A stretch of DNA of 31,925 nt from Rikenellaceae bacterium (GTDB lineage: Bacteria > Bacteroidota > Bacteroidia > Bacteroidales > UBA932): NCBI GenBank assembly GCA_900771005.1, contig CAAGMI010000040.1, positions 1-31,925 on the forward strand, given 5' to 3'. The notes beneath the pieces were generated by a model. The model saw nothing but the letters and a program-made list of their open reading frames with translations. It ran no database searches and had not been told where the DNA came from. Shown here one piece after another: positions 1-7,787 of the stretch; position 1 is the first letter of the stretch; every line of letters starts with the position of its first letter. A program made the translations under genes and the position numbers.

Positions 1-16
1 GTTTATCATACGATAC

Positions 17-24
17 AAATGTAG
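17..24 (-). promoter_or_regulatory. Leftward TAnnTTTG promoter leading out of the window
   Basis: On the minus strand this reads TACATTTG, a match to the Bacteroidota -7 box. Two tandem copies of GTTGACAAAAA lie upstream (plus-strand positions 39-60) and supply TTGACA elements near the -33 position. An ATG on the minus strand at 9..7 starts 7 nt past the box, the spacing seen at other near-leaderless genes here. A gene may begin at position 9 and run off the left edge, but only three codons are visible, so no CDS is called. Confidence 0.45.
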
Positions 25-38
25 GAAAATATTTCTGA

Positions 39-60
39 TTTTTGTCAACTTTTTGTCAAC
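39..60. repeat. Perfect tandem 11-bp repeat (TTTTTGTCAAC x2)
   Basis: Positions 39-49 and 50-60 are identical 11-mers. Read on the minus strand each contains TTGACA. The repeat sits where the -33 element of the leftward promoter at 17-24 would lie, so it may be a duplicated -33 element or a tandem operator. Confidence 0.6.
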
Positions 61-82
61 CTAGCCGAAAATAGGTGGTTTT

Positions 83-143
83 CAACGAAATTGTCCGAGA
101 TGCTAACTCGTTGATTTTGAGTTCAAAACATTTCGGACAGTTT
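83..143. repeat. Cluster of overlapping inverted repeats
   Basis: Three pairings can be drawn: 83-88 with 108-113 (CAACGA/TCGTTG), 88-98 with 133-143 (10 of 11, core TGTCCGA/TCGGACA), and 105-109 with 119-123 (AACTC/GAGTT). The first excludes the other two. The region lies just 3' of the minus-strand tRNA-Arg(CCG), so a tRNA terminator or processing structure is possible. There is no clean T-run. Confidence 0.4.
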
Positions 144-162
144 CAGAAGATTTCATTATTTG

Positions 163-234
163 TACCCCCTAGGCGAATCGAACGCCTATCGTAGGAACCG
201 GAATCCTAAATTCTATCCATTAAACTAAGGGGGC
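163..234 (-). tRNA. tRNA-Arg (anticodon CCG)
   Basis: The minus strand folds into a full 72-nt cloverleaf. The acceptor GCCCCCT pairs with AGGGGGT (one G-U at the end), the anticodon stem is TAGGA/TCCTA, and the loop is TTCCGGT, giving anticodon CCG. The T-arm is AGGCG-TTCGATT-CGCCT and the discriminator base is A. The 3' CCA is not encoded. It reads the Arg codon CGG. Confidence 0.93.
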
Positions 235-243
235 AATACGCTG

Positions 244-251
244 CAAATATA
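244..251 (-). promoter_or_regulatory. Promoter of tRNA-Arg(CCG)
   Basis: The minus strand reads TATATTTG, ending 9 nt before the mature 5' end of the tRNA. This is a perfect TAnnTTTG box, so the tRNA is probably transcribed alone with a very short 5' leader. Confidence 0.65.
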
Positions 252-258
252 CTAAAAA

Positions 259-792
259 TTAATGCTCCCGGATTGCTATGATGGATGAGAACTCGATATG
301 CTTCGGGAAAACATCGCGGCGGGGACAGTCGATAAGGTCTATAATGCAATTCATATACTGTTTCGCCGGCTTGAACTTTTCAACCAGGTTGAATACGGCT
401 CCTATAGAGCCTCCTGTGGCGAGTATATCATCGTGAATAAGCACCACATCATTCTCGGTGATAGCATCTGTATGGATCTCCATGGCATCATCGCCATACT
501 CCTTCGAATATGACTCCGTAAATTTTCTGGACGGAAGATGGCCCGGCTTCCTGGCAAGAACGAAACCGGCGCCAAGTCTTTCAGCCAGAATCGAGCCGAT
601 GACGAATCCCCTGGATTCAATGCCGACGACCTTAGTAATCCCCTTATCCTTATACAGGTCATAAATCCTGTCCGAAATTTCTTTCAGACATTCAGCATTC
701 ATAAACAAGGTCGTGACATCCTGAAACATTATTCCTTTGATAGGATAATCAGGAATCACCCTGATATGGGATATAAGTTCTTCCGTGGTCAT
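259..792 (-). CDS. apt: Adenine phosphoribosyltransferase
   Basis: Cytosolic purine salvage enzyme that joins adenine and PRPP to give AMP and pyrophosphate. The 177-residue length is normal for type I APRT. The PRPP-binding loop is VVLIHDDILATGGS, close to the family VDDxLATGGT. The upstream segments GIESRGFVIG and ARKPGHLPS match the conserved APRT core; the family usually has RKPGKLP, so the His is a mild substitution. The gene lies 5 nt downstream of yccF on the minus strand and probably shares its promoter at 1196-1203. Its 3' end is followed by the tRNA promoter. Confidence 0.95.
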   Translation of the reverse strand: MTTEELISHIRVIPDYPIKGIMFQDVTTLFMNAECLKEISDRIYDLYKDKGITKVVGIESRGFVIGSILAERLGAGFVLARKPGHLPSRKFTESYSKEYGDDAMEIHTDAITENDVVLIHDDILATGGSIGAVFNLVEKFKPAKQYMNCIIDLIDCPRRDVFPKHIEFSSIIAIREH

Positions 793-797
793 ATTCT

Positions 798-1169
798 CTA
801 TTTTTTAACGATTCTGCACCCGAATGGCAGCAATGACAGTCTGGCAAGTTTGAAATGCTGTTTCCCGAACGGGATGCCGATGATGGTAAGGCAAAGCAGC
901 CCTCCGAAAATGACATGAACCAAGGCGATCTCCCACCATCCGAAAGCTATCCACAGCACGTTGAAGATCGTGGTAAGACAACCGGATGCCGGGTCCATCG
1001 TGACATCCCTGCCGAAAGGCCAGAAAGCGAACAGACCCAATTTCATGATTTTGACGCCAAACGGAATTCCGATGATGGTAACGCACAACACAAAACCTCC
1101 GATAAGGTAAAGAACAGATGCAAGCAGGCCGCCGAATACCAGCCAGACAAGATTTCCAATAAAGTTCAT
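798..1169 (-). CDS. yccF: YccF-family inner membrane protein
   Basis: A 123-residue membrane protein with two copies of the YccF domain (DUF307). Each half has a hydrophobic stretch followed by TIIGIPFG and then a K(L/H)xxLxxxPFG-like tail: CVTIIGIPFGVKIMKLGLFAFWPFG near residues 29-54 in the first half, and LTIIGIPFG with LLPFG in the second. This internal duplication is the family hallmark. The molecular function of YccF is not established, so none is assigned. It is the first gene of a two-gene unit with apt and diverges from fabD across an 80-nt gap containing both promoters. Confidence 0.9.
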   Translation of the reverse strand: MNFIGNLVWLVFGGLLASVLYLIGGFVLCVTIIGIPFGVKIMKLGLFAFWPFGRDVTMDPASGCLTTIFNVLWIAFGWWEIALVHVIFGGLLCLTIIGIPFGKQHFKLARLSLLPFGCRIVKK

Positions 1170-1195
1170 ATGCAGTCAATCGATTTTTGACAGCT

Positions 1196-1203
1196 CAAAG
1201 TTA
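1196..1203 (-). promoter_or_regulatory. Promoter of yccF-apt
   Basis: The minus strand reads TAACTTTG, a TAnnTTTG box, with a 26-nt gap to the yccF ATG at 1169. It is back to back with the fabD box at 1232-1239. Confidence 0.6.
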
Positions 1204-1231
1204 ATAAAAAATACAAATCGCCCTCTTTTAT

Positions 1232-1239
1232 TATCTTTG
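1232..1239 (+). promoter_or_regulatory. Promoter of fabD
   Basis: TATCTTTG, a perfect TAnnTTTG box. Ten bases separate it from the first in-frame ATG (1250) and 22 from the second (1262), so the mRNA leader is at most about 17 nt. Confidence 0.65.
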
Positions 1240-1249
1240 CAGTGAAAGA

Positions 1250-2116
1250 ATGATAGAGACTATGACAGCATATGTTTTCCCCGGTCAGGGTTCACAATTT
1301 CCAGGAATGGGCAAAGATCTGTATGACAGCAGTTCACAGGCTAAGGAAATGATGGAAAGGGCCAATGAGACCCTCGGTTTCCGCATCACCGACATAATGT
1401 TCGAAGGTACTGACGAAGACCTGAAAGCCACAAAAGTCACACAGCCGGCCATTTTCATACATTCAGTCTGTCAGGCACTCTGCAGCGGACTTCCGGAGCC
1501 GGATATGGCTGGAGGTCATTCATTGGGAGAATTTTCCGCACTGACCGCCGTTGGTGCCATAGACTTTGAAGATGCGCTGAGGCTCGTCGCTGCAAGGGCG
1601 AACGCCATGCAGAAATGCTGCGAAAAAATACCGGGAACAATGGCAGCCATAATAGGACTGACGGATTCTGTGGTCGAAGACATATGCGGAAGAGTTGACG
1701 GTCTGGTCATACCTGCGAACTACAACTGTGACGGACAGGTCGTCATTTCCGGAGAGGAAGAGGCGGTGAGAAAAGCCTGCGACCTGCTGAAAGAAGCGGG
1801 AGCAAGAAGGGCGCTTCCACTGAATGTCGGAGGAGCATTCCACTCCCCTCTCATGGAGCCTGCCCGCACGGAGCTTGCCGAAGCTATAGAAGGTACGGAC
1901 ATACGCAAGCCACATTGTCCTGTATATCAGAACGTCACAGCACTCCCAGAAACCAATCCCGCACGCATAAAGCAGAACCTGCTGCTGCAGCTTACATCAC
2001 CGGTAAGATGGACTCAATCCGTCCGTAACATGATGCGCGACGGAGCCGGTGAATTCAAAGAAATAGGCCCCGGTACTGTACTCCAGGGCCTTATCAAGAG
2101 AATATCGGCAGAATAA
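1250..2116 (+). CDS. fabD: Malonyl-CoA:ACP S-malonyltransferase
   Basis: Transfers malonate from malonyl-CoA to acyl carrier protein to supply elongation units for type II fatty acid synthesis in the cytosol. The 288 residues start with the family signature YVFPGQGSQFPGMG. The nucleophile elbow GHSLGEFSAL places the catalytic Ser at residue 91 (from the ATG at 1250), and the catalytic His lies in AFHSPLM. The C-terminal EIGPGTVLQGLIKRI is typical. The ATG at 1262 (MTAYVFPGQGSQ) fits the usual family N-terminus slightly better than 1250; both lie within about 20 nt of the likely transcription start. Its stop codon is 2 bp from the stop of the convergent SDR gene, with no terminator between. 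Confidence 0.95.
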   Translation: MIETMTAYVFPGQGSQFPGMGKDLYDSSSQAKEMMERANETLGFRITDIMFEGTDEDLKATKVTQPAIFIHSVCQALCSGLPEPDMAGGHSLGEFSALTAVGAIDFEDALRLVAARANAMQKCCEKIPGTMAAIIGLTDSVVEDICGRVDGLVIPANYNCDGQVVISGEEEAVRKACDLLKEAGARRALPLNVGGAFHSPLMEPARTELAEAIEGTDIRKPHCPVYQNVTALPETNPARIKQNLLLQLTSPVRWTQSVRNMMRDGAGEFKEIGPGTVLQGLIKRISAE

Positions 2117-2118
2117 GT

Positions 2119-2934
2119 CTATACTCCGCTGAAGCTGCTGAATCCACCGTCGACAGGGAGAATCACGCCCGTAACGAAAGAAGCGGCATCACTGCACAGG
2201 AACTGTGCGGCCCCGTTCACTTCAGTCAGATCACCGAAACGGCGCATAGGAGTCTTGCTTATTACCTTATGCGAACGTTCGGTCAAAGACCCGTCCTCAT
2301 TCAGAAGGGCCGCCCTGTTCTGCTTCCCTATGAAGAACCCTGGAGCGAGAGCGTTCACCCTTATCTTTTCGCCATATTTCAGAGCCATCTCGGCAGCCAG
2401 CCATTTGGTGAATGCATATACTCCTGTCTTGGCTGCGGTGTATCCTCCGACACGTGTCAGAGCATCATAGGCAGCCATTGAAGAAATGTTAAGGATACAT
2501 CCGAAACCCTGATTCGCAAAGATTTCCGAGAAAACGTGGCATGGATATACGGTACCGTTGAGATTCAGGTCGAGAACCTTGTCCCAGTCCTCAAGTTTCA
2601 TATCCCAGAAGTTCTGGTCCGGCATCACGTTTGCGCCTGCGACATTCCCTCCGGCCACATTGATGAGGATATCGACTTTTCCGCGGCTTGCGACCACCTC
2701 GTCAGCGATTTTCCTGACCGTCTCCACATCCATTACATTGCACGCATATCCCGAAGGATTCCCGCCAAGTGCACGCAGCTCATCCACGACCGGTTCAACC
2801 TGCTCAGGACGATGCACAAGGGCAATCACATCCGCACCCTGAGAAGCGAAATGTCTTGCAAGAGAGCCGCCGAGAGCACCGGCCGCCCCGGTTATGACAG
2901 CAACCTTACCTTCAACTGAAAATTGTTCGTTCAT
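2119..2934 (-). CDS. SDR oxidoreductase, probable D-mannonate oxidoreductase (UxuB-like)
   Basis: A classical short-chain dehydrogenase/reductase with cofactor motif TGAAGALG, the NVAGG motif, a catalytic Ser in LNISSMAA and the YTAAK motif. The tail APGFF.GKQNRA...TPMRRFG resembles the SDR mannonate oxidoreductases linked to hexuronate use, such as Bacillus YjmF/UxuB. It should interconvert D-fructuronate and D-mannonate, the step before UxuA. I chose the ATG at 2934, 4 nt after the uxuA stop, giving 271 residues. An upstream in-frame ATG at 2961 would add nine residues and overlap uxuA. It forms an operon with uxuA. The exact substrate is inferred from this context; gluconate- or glucose-type SDRs are similar. 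Confidence 0.85.
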   Translation of the reverse strand: MNEQFSVEGKVAVITGAAGALGGSLARHFASQGADVIALVHRPEQVEPVVDELRALGGNPSGYACNVMDVETVRKIADEVVASRGKVDILINVAGGNVAGANVMPDQNFWDMKLEDWDKVLDLNLNGTVYPCHVFSEIFANQGFGCILNISSMAAYDALTRVGGYTAAKTGVYAFTKWLAAEMALKYGEKIRVNALAPGFFIGKQNRAALLNEDGSLTERSHKVISKTPMRRFGDLTEVNGAAQFLCSDAASFVTGVILPVDGGFSSFSGV

Positions 2935-2938
2935 ATCG

Positions 2939-4117
2939 TTATTTTTTATTGAATTCTTCATTTACGGCCGCCATCATGCCTGTGACCTGTCCCAATGCCC
3001 ACATTCTCCCGTAAAAGCCATAGCCAGGATTATAACCTCCTTCGGCGTCCCCAAGTATATTCTTTCCGTGATCCACTCGCATAGGAAGGTTTCTTCCCTC
3101 CTTCTCAAAGATCCGTATCAGTTCCAGGAGGTGGGCACGGCCGCCCGTGTGCGGAGCTTCTATGAAATTGCCTTCTGGGAGCACGTCGCAGCTTCTCAGA
3201 TGCACGAAATGAGTGCGCAGTGCAAATTCTTTCGCCATGGAGACCACGTCATTGTACGCCCCTGCGCTTAACGATCCGGCACAGAATGTCAACCCGTTAT
3301 GGAAATTGTCCACAGCATTCAGGAACCATCTTATATCTTCCGTATCCGTCACTATGCGTGGCAGCCCGAATACCTTGTTCATAGGAGGGTCATCAGGATG
3401 CACACACATATTGATGTCATATTTGTCGCATACGGGCATTATCGCAGAAAGGAAATATTTCATATTCTCGCGCAACCGTTCACGTGTTATTCCTTTGTAA
3501 AGGTCAAGCAAGGCCTTGAACTTCGCAACCGGTTCCCTGTCCCCTTCGTTGATATTGCCGTTGACAAAACCCTGTGTCCTGACTATGATGTTGTCCACCA
3601 GCTCATGCCTGTCTGCGTCTGTCATCGTGCGGTCGAGGCGATTGACTTTTTCCAGTATATAGTCAGGAAAATCTCTTTCCGCGCCCTCCCTTTCGAGTAT
3701 CTTTATATCGAAATAGGCGAACTTCGCATAATCGAAATACAGGGACGTCGTGCCGTCCGGCCACGGATGTTCGAGGTCTGTCCTCGCCCAGTCCAGCACC
3801 GGCATGAAATTGTAGCAGACGGTCCTGACACCGCACTTGCCGAGGTTTTCCAGACTGATCTTGTAATTCTCGATCAAAGCATCCCTGTCGGGGCCGGCAT
3901 ACTTGATGGACTCGCTAACAGGGAGGCTTTCAACCACAGACCAGCGCATTCCGAACGATTCGATATATTCCTTCAGTTCCCTGATTGCAGACTCAGACCA
4001 GACCTCGCCGTTCGGGACTTCGTGAAGGGCTGTGACAATGCCTTCCACGCCGATCTGCCTGAGCATGGAAAGAGTTATCTTATCCTTCTTTCCAAACCAT
4101 CTCCAAGTTTTTTCCAT
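2939..4117 (-). CDS. uxuA: Mannonate dehydratase
   Basis: Dehydrates D-mannonate to 2-keto-3-deoxy-D-gluconate in the hexuronate pathway (cytosol). The 392-residue length is normal. The family opening MEKTWRWFGKKDKITLSMLRQIG-like block, the VVESLPVSESIK loop and the FMPVLDWARTDL motif are all present. Metal-site segments are visible in order: CVHPDDPP (His), TFCAGS (Cys), THFVHLRSC (His) and MRVDHGKN (Asp/His), matching the Cys/His/His/Asp metal set known for UxuA. It heads a two-gene operon with the SDR. Its promoter (4148-4155) lies just 14 nt from that of the divergent nifJ. Confidence 0.96.
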   Translation of the reverse strand: MEKTWRWFGKKDKITLSMLRQIGVEGIVTALHEVPNGEVWSESAIRELKEYIESFGMRWSVVESLPVSESIKYAGPDRDALIENYKISLENLGKCGVRTVCYNFMPVLDWARTDLEHPWPDGTTSLYFDYAKFAYFDIKILEREGAERDFPDYILEKVNRLDRTMTDADRHELVDNIIVRTQGFVNGNINEGDREPVAKFKALLDLYKGITRERLRENMKYFLSAIMPVCDKYDINMCVHPDDPPMNKVFGLPRIVTDTEDIRWFLNAVDNFHNGLTFCAGSLSAGAYNDVVSMAKEFALRTHFVHLRSCDVLPEGNFIEAPHTGGRAHLLELIRIFEKEGRNLPMRVDHGKNILGDAEGGYNPGYGFYGRMWALGQVTGMMAAVNEEFNKK

Positions 4118-4147
4118 TCCGATAAATTATTGGTGGATTTTAGTATT

Positions 4148-4155
4148 CAAATTTA
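4148..4155 (-). promoter_or_regulatory. Promoter of uxuA-SDR
   Basis: The minus strand reads TAAATTTG, with a 30-nt gap to the uxuA ATG. The box sits in the upstream region of the divergent nifJ promoter, so one bound regulator could affect both. Confidence 0.6.
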
Positions 4156-4168
4156 CGGAAATATTTAG

Positions 4169-4176
4169 TAATTTTG
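4169..4176 (+). promoter_or_regulatory. Promoter of nifJ
   Basis: TAATTTTG, a TAnnTTTG match, with a 39-nt gap to the nifJ ATG. The leader is AT-rich and has no Shine-Dalgarno match. I see no clear TTG at the ideal -33 position. Confidence 0.55.
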
Positions 4177-4215
4177 AAGGATTTATTGTCAATTATTAAT
4201 TAATAACATATCACA

Positions 4216-7200
4216 ATGGCAAAAGAAAAGAAATTTATTACCTGTGACGGTAACCAGGCTGCGAGCAACATCGCATACCTGTTCAGCGAGCACGCAGCCA
4301 TCTACCCAATCACGCCATCTTCAACAATGGCCGAAAACATTGACGAATGGGCAGCCCACGGAAAGAAGAACCTCTGGGGCGAGACGGTGAAGGTTACCGA
4401 AATGCAGAGTGAAGCAGGAGCAGCAGGTGCCGTACACGGCTCACTTCAGGCCGGTGCCCTGACCAGCACTTTCACAGCATCGCAGGGACTTCTTCTTATG
4501 ATCCCGAACATGTACAAGATTGCCGGAGAAATGCTCCCTGCAGTCTTTCATGTATCAGCAAGAACACTTGCATCACACGCCCTCTCGATCTTCGGCGACC
4601 ATCAGGACGTAATGGCCTGCCGCCAGACAGGCTTCGCCATACTGGCTTCAGGTTCAGTGCAGGAAGCACAGGACCTCGCTGCCGTAGCGCATCTCTCAAC
4701 AATCAAGAGCAGCATTCCTTTCGTCCACTTCTTTGACGGATTCCGCACATCACACGAGATTCAGAAAATCGAAACCATAGACGAAGAGGACCTCAAGGGA
4801 CTCGTAAGCGAGAAATCACTTGAAAACTTCCGCCAGAGAGCCCTCAACCCTGAAGTTCCCGTAACGCGCGGAACGAATCAGAACGGCGACGTTTACTTCC
4901 AGGTCTGCGAGTCACGCAACCAGGCATACGAAGCAGTTCCTGATGTTGTCGCACGCTACATGGGCGAAATCGGAGAAATCACCGGACGCCAGTACCGTCC
5001 GTTCGAATATTACGGAGACAAGAACGCAGAATGCATCATAATCGCTATGGGGTCAGTCACCGAGACAATCAAGGAAACGATTGACTACCTCGCAGACCAC
5101 GGCAGGAAATACGGTCTCGTAACCGTTCATCTCTATCGTCCGTTCTCTGAGAAGTATTTCCTCAAAGTACTTCCGAAGTCAGTCAAGAAGATTGCCGTAC
5201 TCGACCGCACGAAGGAGCCAGGATCACTTGGAGAGCCTCTCTATATGGACATCAAGACCATATTCCAGGACCGCGAGAACTCACCTCTTATCGTCGGAGG
5301 ACGTTATGGCCTTTCTTCAAAGGACACTTCCCCTGCCCAGATCGTGTCAGTATTCGACAATCTCGACCGCAAGGCTCCTAAGAACGGATTCACCATCGGC
5401 ATAATCGACGACGTTACATTCAAGAGCCTTCCTATCAAGAGCGAGATCTCCATCGTGAAGCCGGGCACAACCGAATGCAAGTTCTACGGACTCGGTTCAG
5501 ACGGCACCGTCGGAGCGAACAAGAACACTATCAAGATCATCGGTACGCATACAGACCTCTACAGCCAGGCATACTTCGACTACGATTCCAAGAAGTCAGG
5601 CGGATATACCTGCTCACACCTCCGTTTCGGAAAGGCAGCCATCAAGGCCCCTTATCTTGTGAACACACCGGATTTCGTGGCATGTCACGTACCTTCATAC
5701 CTTTACAAGTATGACGTCCTGAAGGGCATCAAGGAGGGAGGCAGCTTCCTTCTCAATTCAATCTGGGACGAAAAGGAGACTATTGAAAGAATCCCTGATT
5801 TCGTCAAGGCTGTCATCGGACGCAAGAAAATCAAGTTTTACATAATCAATGCGACAAAGATTGCAGCTGAGATCGGCCTCGGCGGACGCACCAACACCAT
5901 TCTCCAGAGCGCATTCTTCCGCATCACAGGCATAATCCCTGCCGAAGATGCCATCAAATACATGAAGGATGCAGCCCTCAAGAGTTACGGAAAGAAGGGT
6001 GAGTCAGTGGTCAACATGAATTATGCGGCAATTGACCGCGGCGGTGAATACACCGAAGTCAAGGTACCTGCAGAGTGGGCCAAGATCAATGCAAAGTTTG
6101 TCAATCCTAACGCCGACCGCCTCGCGACACCGTTCGTAAAGGACGTAGCCGACATCGTAAGCTCACAGTGTGGAGATTCACTCCCTGTAAGCGCATTCCT
6201 GCCATATCAGGATGGTACGATGCCTGTAGGGACTGCAGCATATGAGAAGAGAGGTGTAGCCACATCAGTTCCTGTATGGAATCCTGACAGCTGCATCCAG
6301 TGCAACACCTGCGCATTCGTCTGCCCTCACGCAGCCATCCGTCCGTTCATCCTCACAGCCGACGAAGCCGCTTCAGCTCCAAAGGGAGTCAAGACAGCGG
6401 AAGGAAAGGCCACATTGAAGGACTACAAGTTCGCTCTCGGCATCTCCGTCGATGACTGTACAGGTTGCGGCAACTGCGTTGACGTATGTCTTGCAAAGGA
6501 GAAAGGCGCTATTACAATGGGAGAGTATCAGGAGCAGAAGGACTCTCAGTCAGAGTTCGACTGGCTTAATTCGAAGATTGGATACAAGAAACTCTTCGAT
6601 CCGAAGAGCAATGTCAAGAACGCTCAGTTCTCCCAGCCTCTGTTTGAATTCTCAGGAGCCTGCGCCGGTTGCGGTGAGACACCGTACATCAAGAATATCA
6701 CACAACTTTTCGGTGACCATATGATGATTGCTAACGCCACAGGTTGTTCTTCAATCTACAGCGCAGCATTCCCGTCATCACCATACTGCACCAATGACAA
6801 GGGCCACGGTCCGGCTTGGCAGAATTCCCTCTTTGAGGATTTCTGCGAATTCGGTCTGGGTATGCACCTCGGTTCAGACCGTATCCGTGAGACTGTAGCA
6901 AGCCTTATGGAAAAGGGCATCCAGTGCGAGAAGTGTTCCGACGAAATGAAGACACTCTTCAAGAAATGGCTCGACAACAGGAACGACTACGCCGTTACCC
7001 GCGAAGTCTGCGACACTCTCGTCCCTATGATGGAGAAGTGCGGTTGCGACAGCTGCAAGGAGCTCCTCAAGCTGAAGAATTACATCCCTAGCAGAAGCCA
7101 GTGGATCTTCGGAGGAGACGGTGCAAGCTATGATATCGGCTACGGCGGACTCGACCACGTGCTTGCAAGCGGCGAGAACGTAAACATCCTCGTGCTTGAT

Positions 7201-7740
7201 ACTGAGGTCTACTCAAATACCGGAGGACAGTCATCAAAGGCAACCCCTGCAGGTGCAATCGCCAAATTTGCAGCATCAGGAAAGAAGATCCGCAAGAAAG
7301 ACCTCGGAATGATGGCCATCAGCTACGGATACGTATATGTCGCTCAGGTAGCGATGGGAGCAAGCCCTGTTCAGTACCTGAATGCTATAAAGGAAGCCGA
7401 AGCATACGACGGTCCATCCCTCATCATTGCTTACGCTCCTTGTATCAATCACGGACTCAAGGCAGGTATGGGACTCAGCCAGAAAGAAGAGAAACTCGCA
7501 GTGGACTGCGGATACTGGCATCTGTTCCGCTACAATCCTGCTCTCGAAGGAACCGGAAAGAATCCGTTCTCTCTCGACAGCAAGGAACCTGACTGGAGCA
7601 AGTTCCAGGACTTCCTCAAGAGTGAGGTTCGTTTCTCATCCCTTTACAAACTCTTCCCAGACAGAGCAGAAGAGCTGCTCCAGAAGACAGAGGAGTTCGC
7701 AAAGATCAGACTAGAGACATACAAGAGGCTCGCAAAATAG
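4216..7740 (+). CDS. nifJ: Pyruvate:ferredoxin (flavodoxin) oxidoreductase
   Basis: A single-chain, TPP- and Fe-S-dependent enzyme of anaerobes that oxidises pyruvate with CoA to acetyl-CoA and CO2 and reduces ferredoxin. The 1174 residues match the fused PFOR length. Order of parts: N-terminal pyrimidine-binding domain (YPITPSSTMAE), domain II, gamma-like domain (GSDGTVGANKNTIK), a two-cluster ferredoxin insert (CIQCNTCAFVCP near residue 693; CTGCGNCVDVC near 747), then the CAGCGETPY motif near 820 and the TPP/Mg motif GDGASYDIGYGGLDH near 966 with DTEVYSNTGGQ. Codon choice (CGC/CGT Arg, CTC Leu, ATC Ile) suggests high expression. It is monocistronic, ending at a strong terminator. Pyruvate is the expected substrate, but other 2-oxoacids cannot be excluded from sequence. 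Confidence 0.97.
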   Translation: MAKEKKFITCDGNQAASNIAYLFSEHAAIYPITPSSTMAENIDEWAAHGKKNLWGETVKVTEMQSEAGAAGAVHGSLQAGALTSTFTASQGLLLMIPNMYKIAGEMLPAVFHVSARTLASHALSIFGDHQDVMACRQTGFAILASGSVQEAQDLAAVAHLSTIKSSIPFVHFFDGFRTSHEIQKIETIDEEDLKGLVSEKSLENFRQRALNPEVPVTRGTNQNGDVYFQVCESRNQAYEAVPDVVARYMGEIGEITGRQYRPFEYYGDKNAECIIIAMGSVTETIKETIDYLADHGRKYGLVTVHLYRPFSEKYFLKVLPKSVKKIAVLDRTKEPGSLGEPLYMDIKTIFQDRENSPLIVGGRYGLSSKDTSPAQIVSVFDNLDRKAPKNGFTIGIIDDVTFKSLPIKSEISIVKPGTTECKFYGLGSDGTVGANKNTIKIIGTHTDLYSQAYFDYDSKKSGGYTCSHLRFGKAAIKAPYLVNTPDFVACHVPSYLYKYDVLKGIKEGGSFLLNSIWDEKETIERIPDFVKAVIGRKKIKFYIINATKIAAEIGLGGRTNTILQSAFFRITGIIPAEDAIKYMKDAALKSYGKKGESVVNMNYAAIDRGGEYTEVKVPAEWAKINAKFVNPNADRLATPFVKDVADIVSSQCGDSLPVSAFLPYQDGTMPVGTAAYEKRGVATSVPVWNPDSCIQCNTCAFVCPHAAIRPFILTADEAASAPKGVKTAEGKATLKDYKFALGISVDDCTGCGNCVDVCLAKEKGAITMGEYQEQKDSQSEFDWLNSKIGYKKLFDPKSNVKNAQFSQPLFEFSGACAGCGETPYIKNITQLFGDHMMIANATGCSSIYSAAFPSSPYCTNDKGHGPAWQNSLFEDFCEFGLGMHLGSDRIRETVASLMEKGIQCEKCSDEMKTLFKKWLDNRNDYAVTREVCDTLVPMMEKCGCDSCKELLKLKNYIPSRSQWIFGGDGASYDIGYGGLDHVLASGENVNILVLDTEVYSNTGGQSSKATPAGAIAKFAASGKKIRKKDLGMMAISYGYVYVAQVAMGASPVQYLNAIKEAEAYDGPSLIIAYAPCINHGLKAGMGLSQKEEKLAVDCGYWHLFRYNPALEGTGKNPFSLDSKEPDWSKFQDFLKSEVRFSSLYKLFPDRAEELLQKTEEFAKIRLETYKRLAK

Positions 7741-7756
7741 CCGACATACATTTTAT

Positions 7757-7787
7757 AATAAAGGCTGCGAATTTCGCAGCCTTTATT
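7757..7787 (+). terminator. Rho-independent terminator of nifJ
   Basis: A perfect 14-bp stem (7757-7770 with 7774-7787, GC core GGCTGCG/CGCAGCC) with a 3-nt loop, followed by GTTTTTTATT. The stop codon of the converging LysR-type gene (7783-7785) lies inside the right arm, so the terminator overlaps that CDS. Confidence 0.92.

Noticed and set aside
3299..4168. 289-residue open frame on the plus strand opposite uxuA
   Set aside because: It lies antisense to a clear mannonate dehydratase with its metal-site motifs, has no recognisable domain, and would read through the uxuA promoter.
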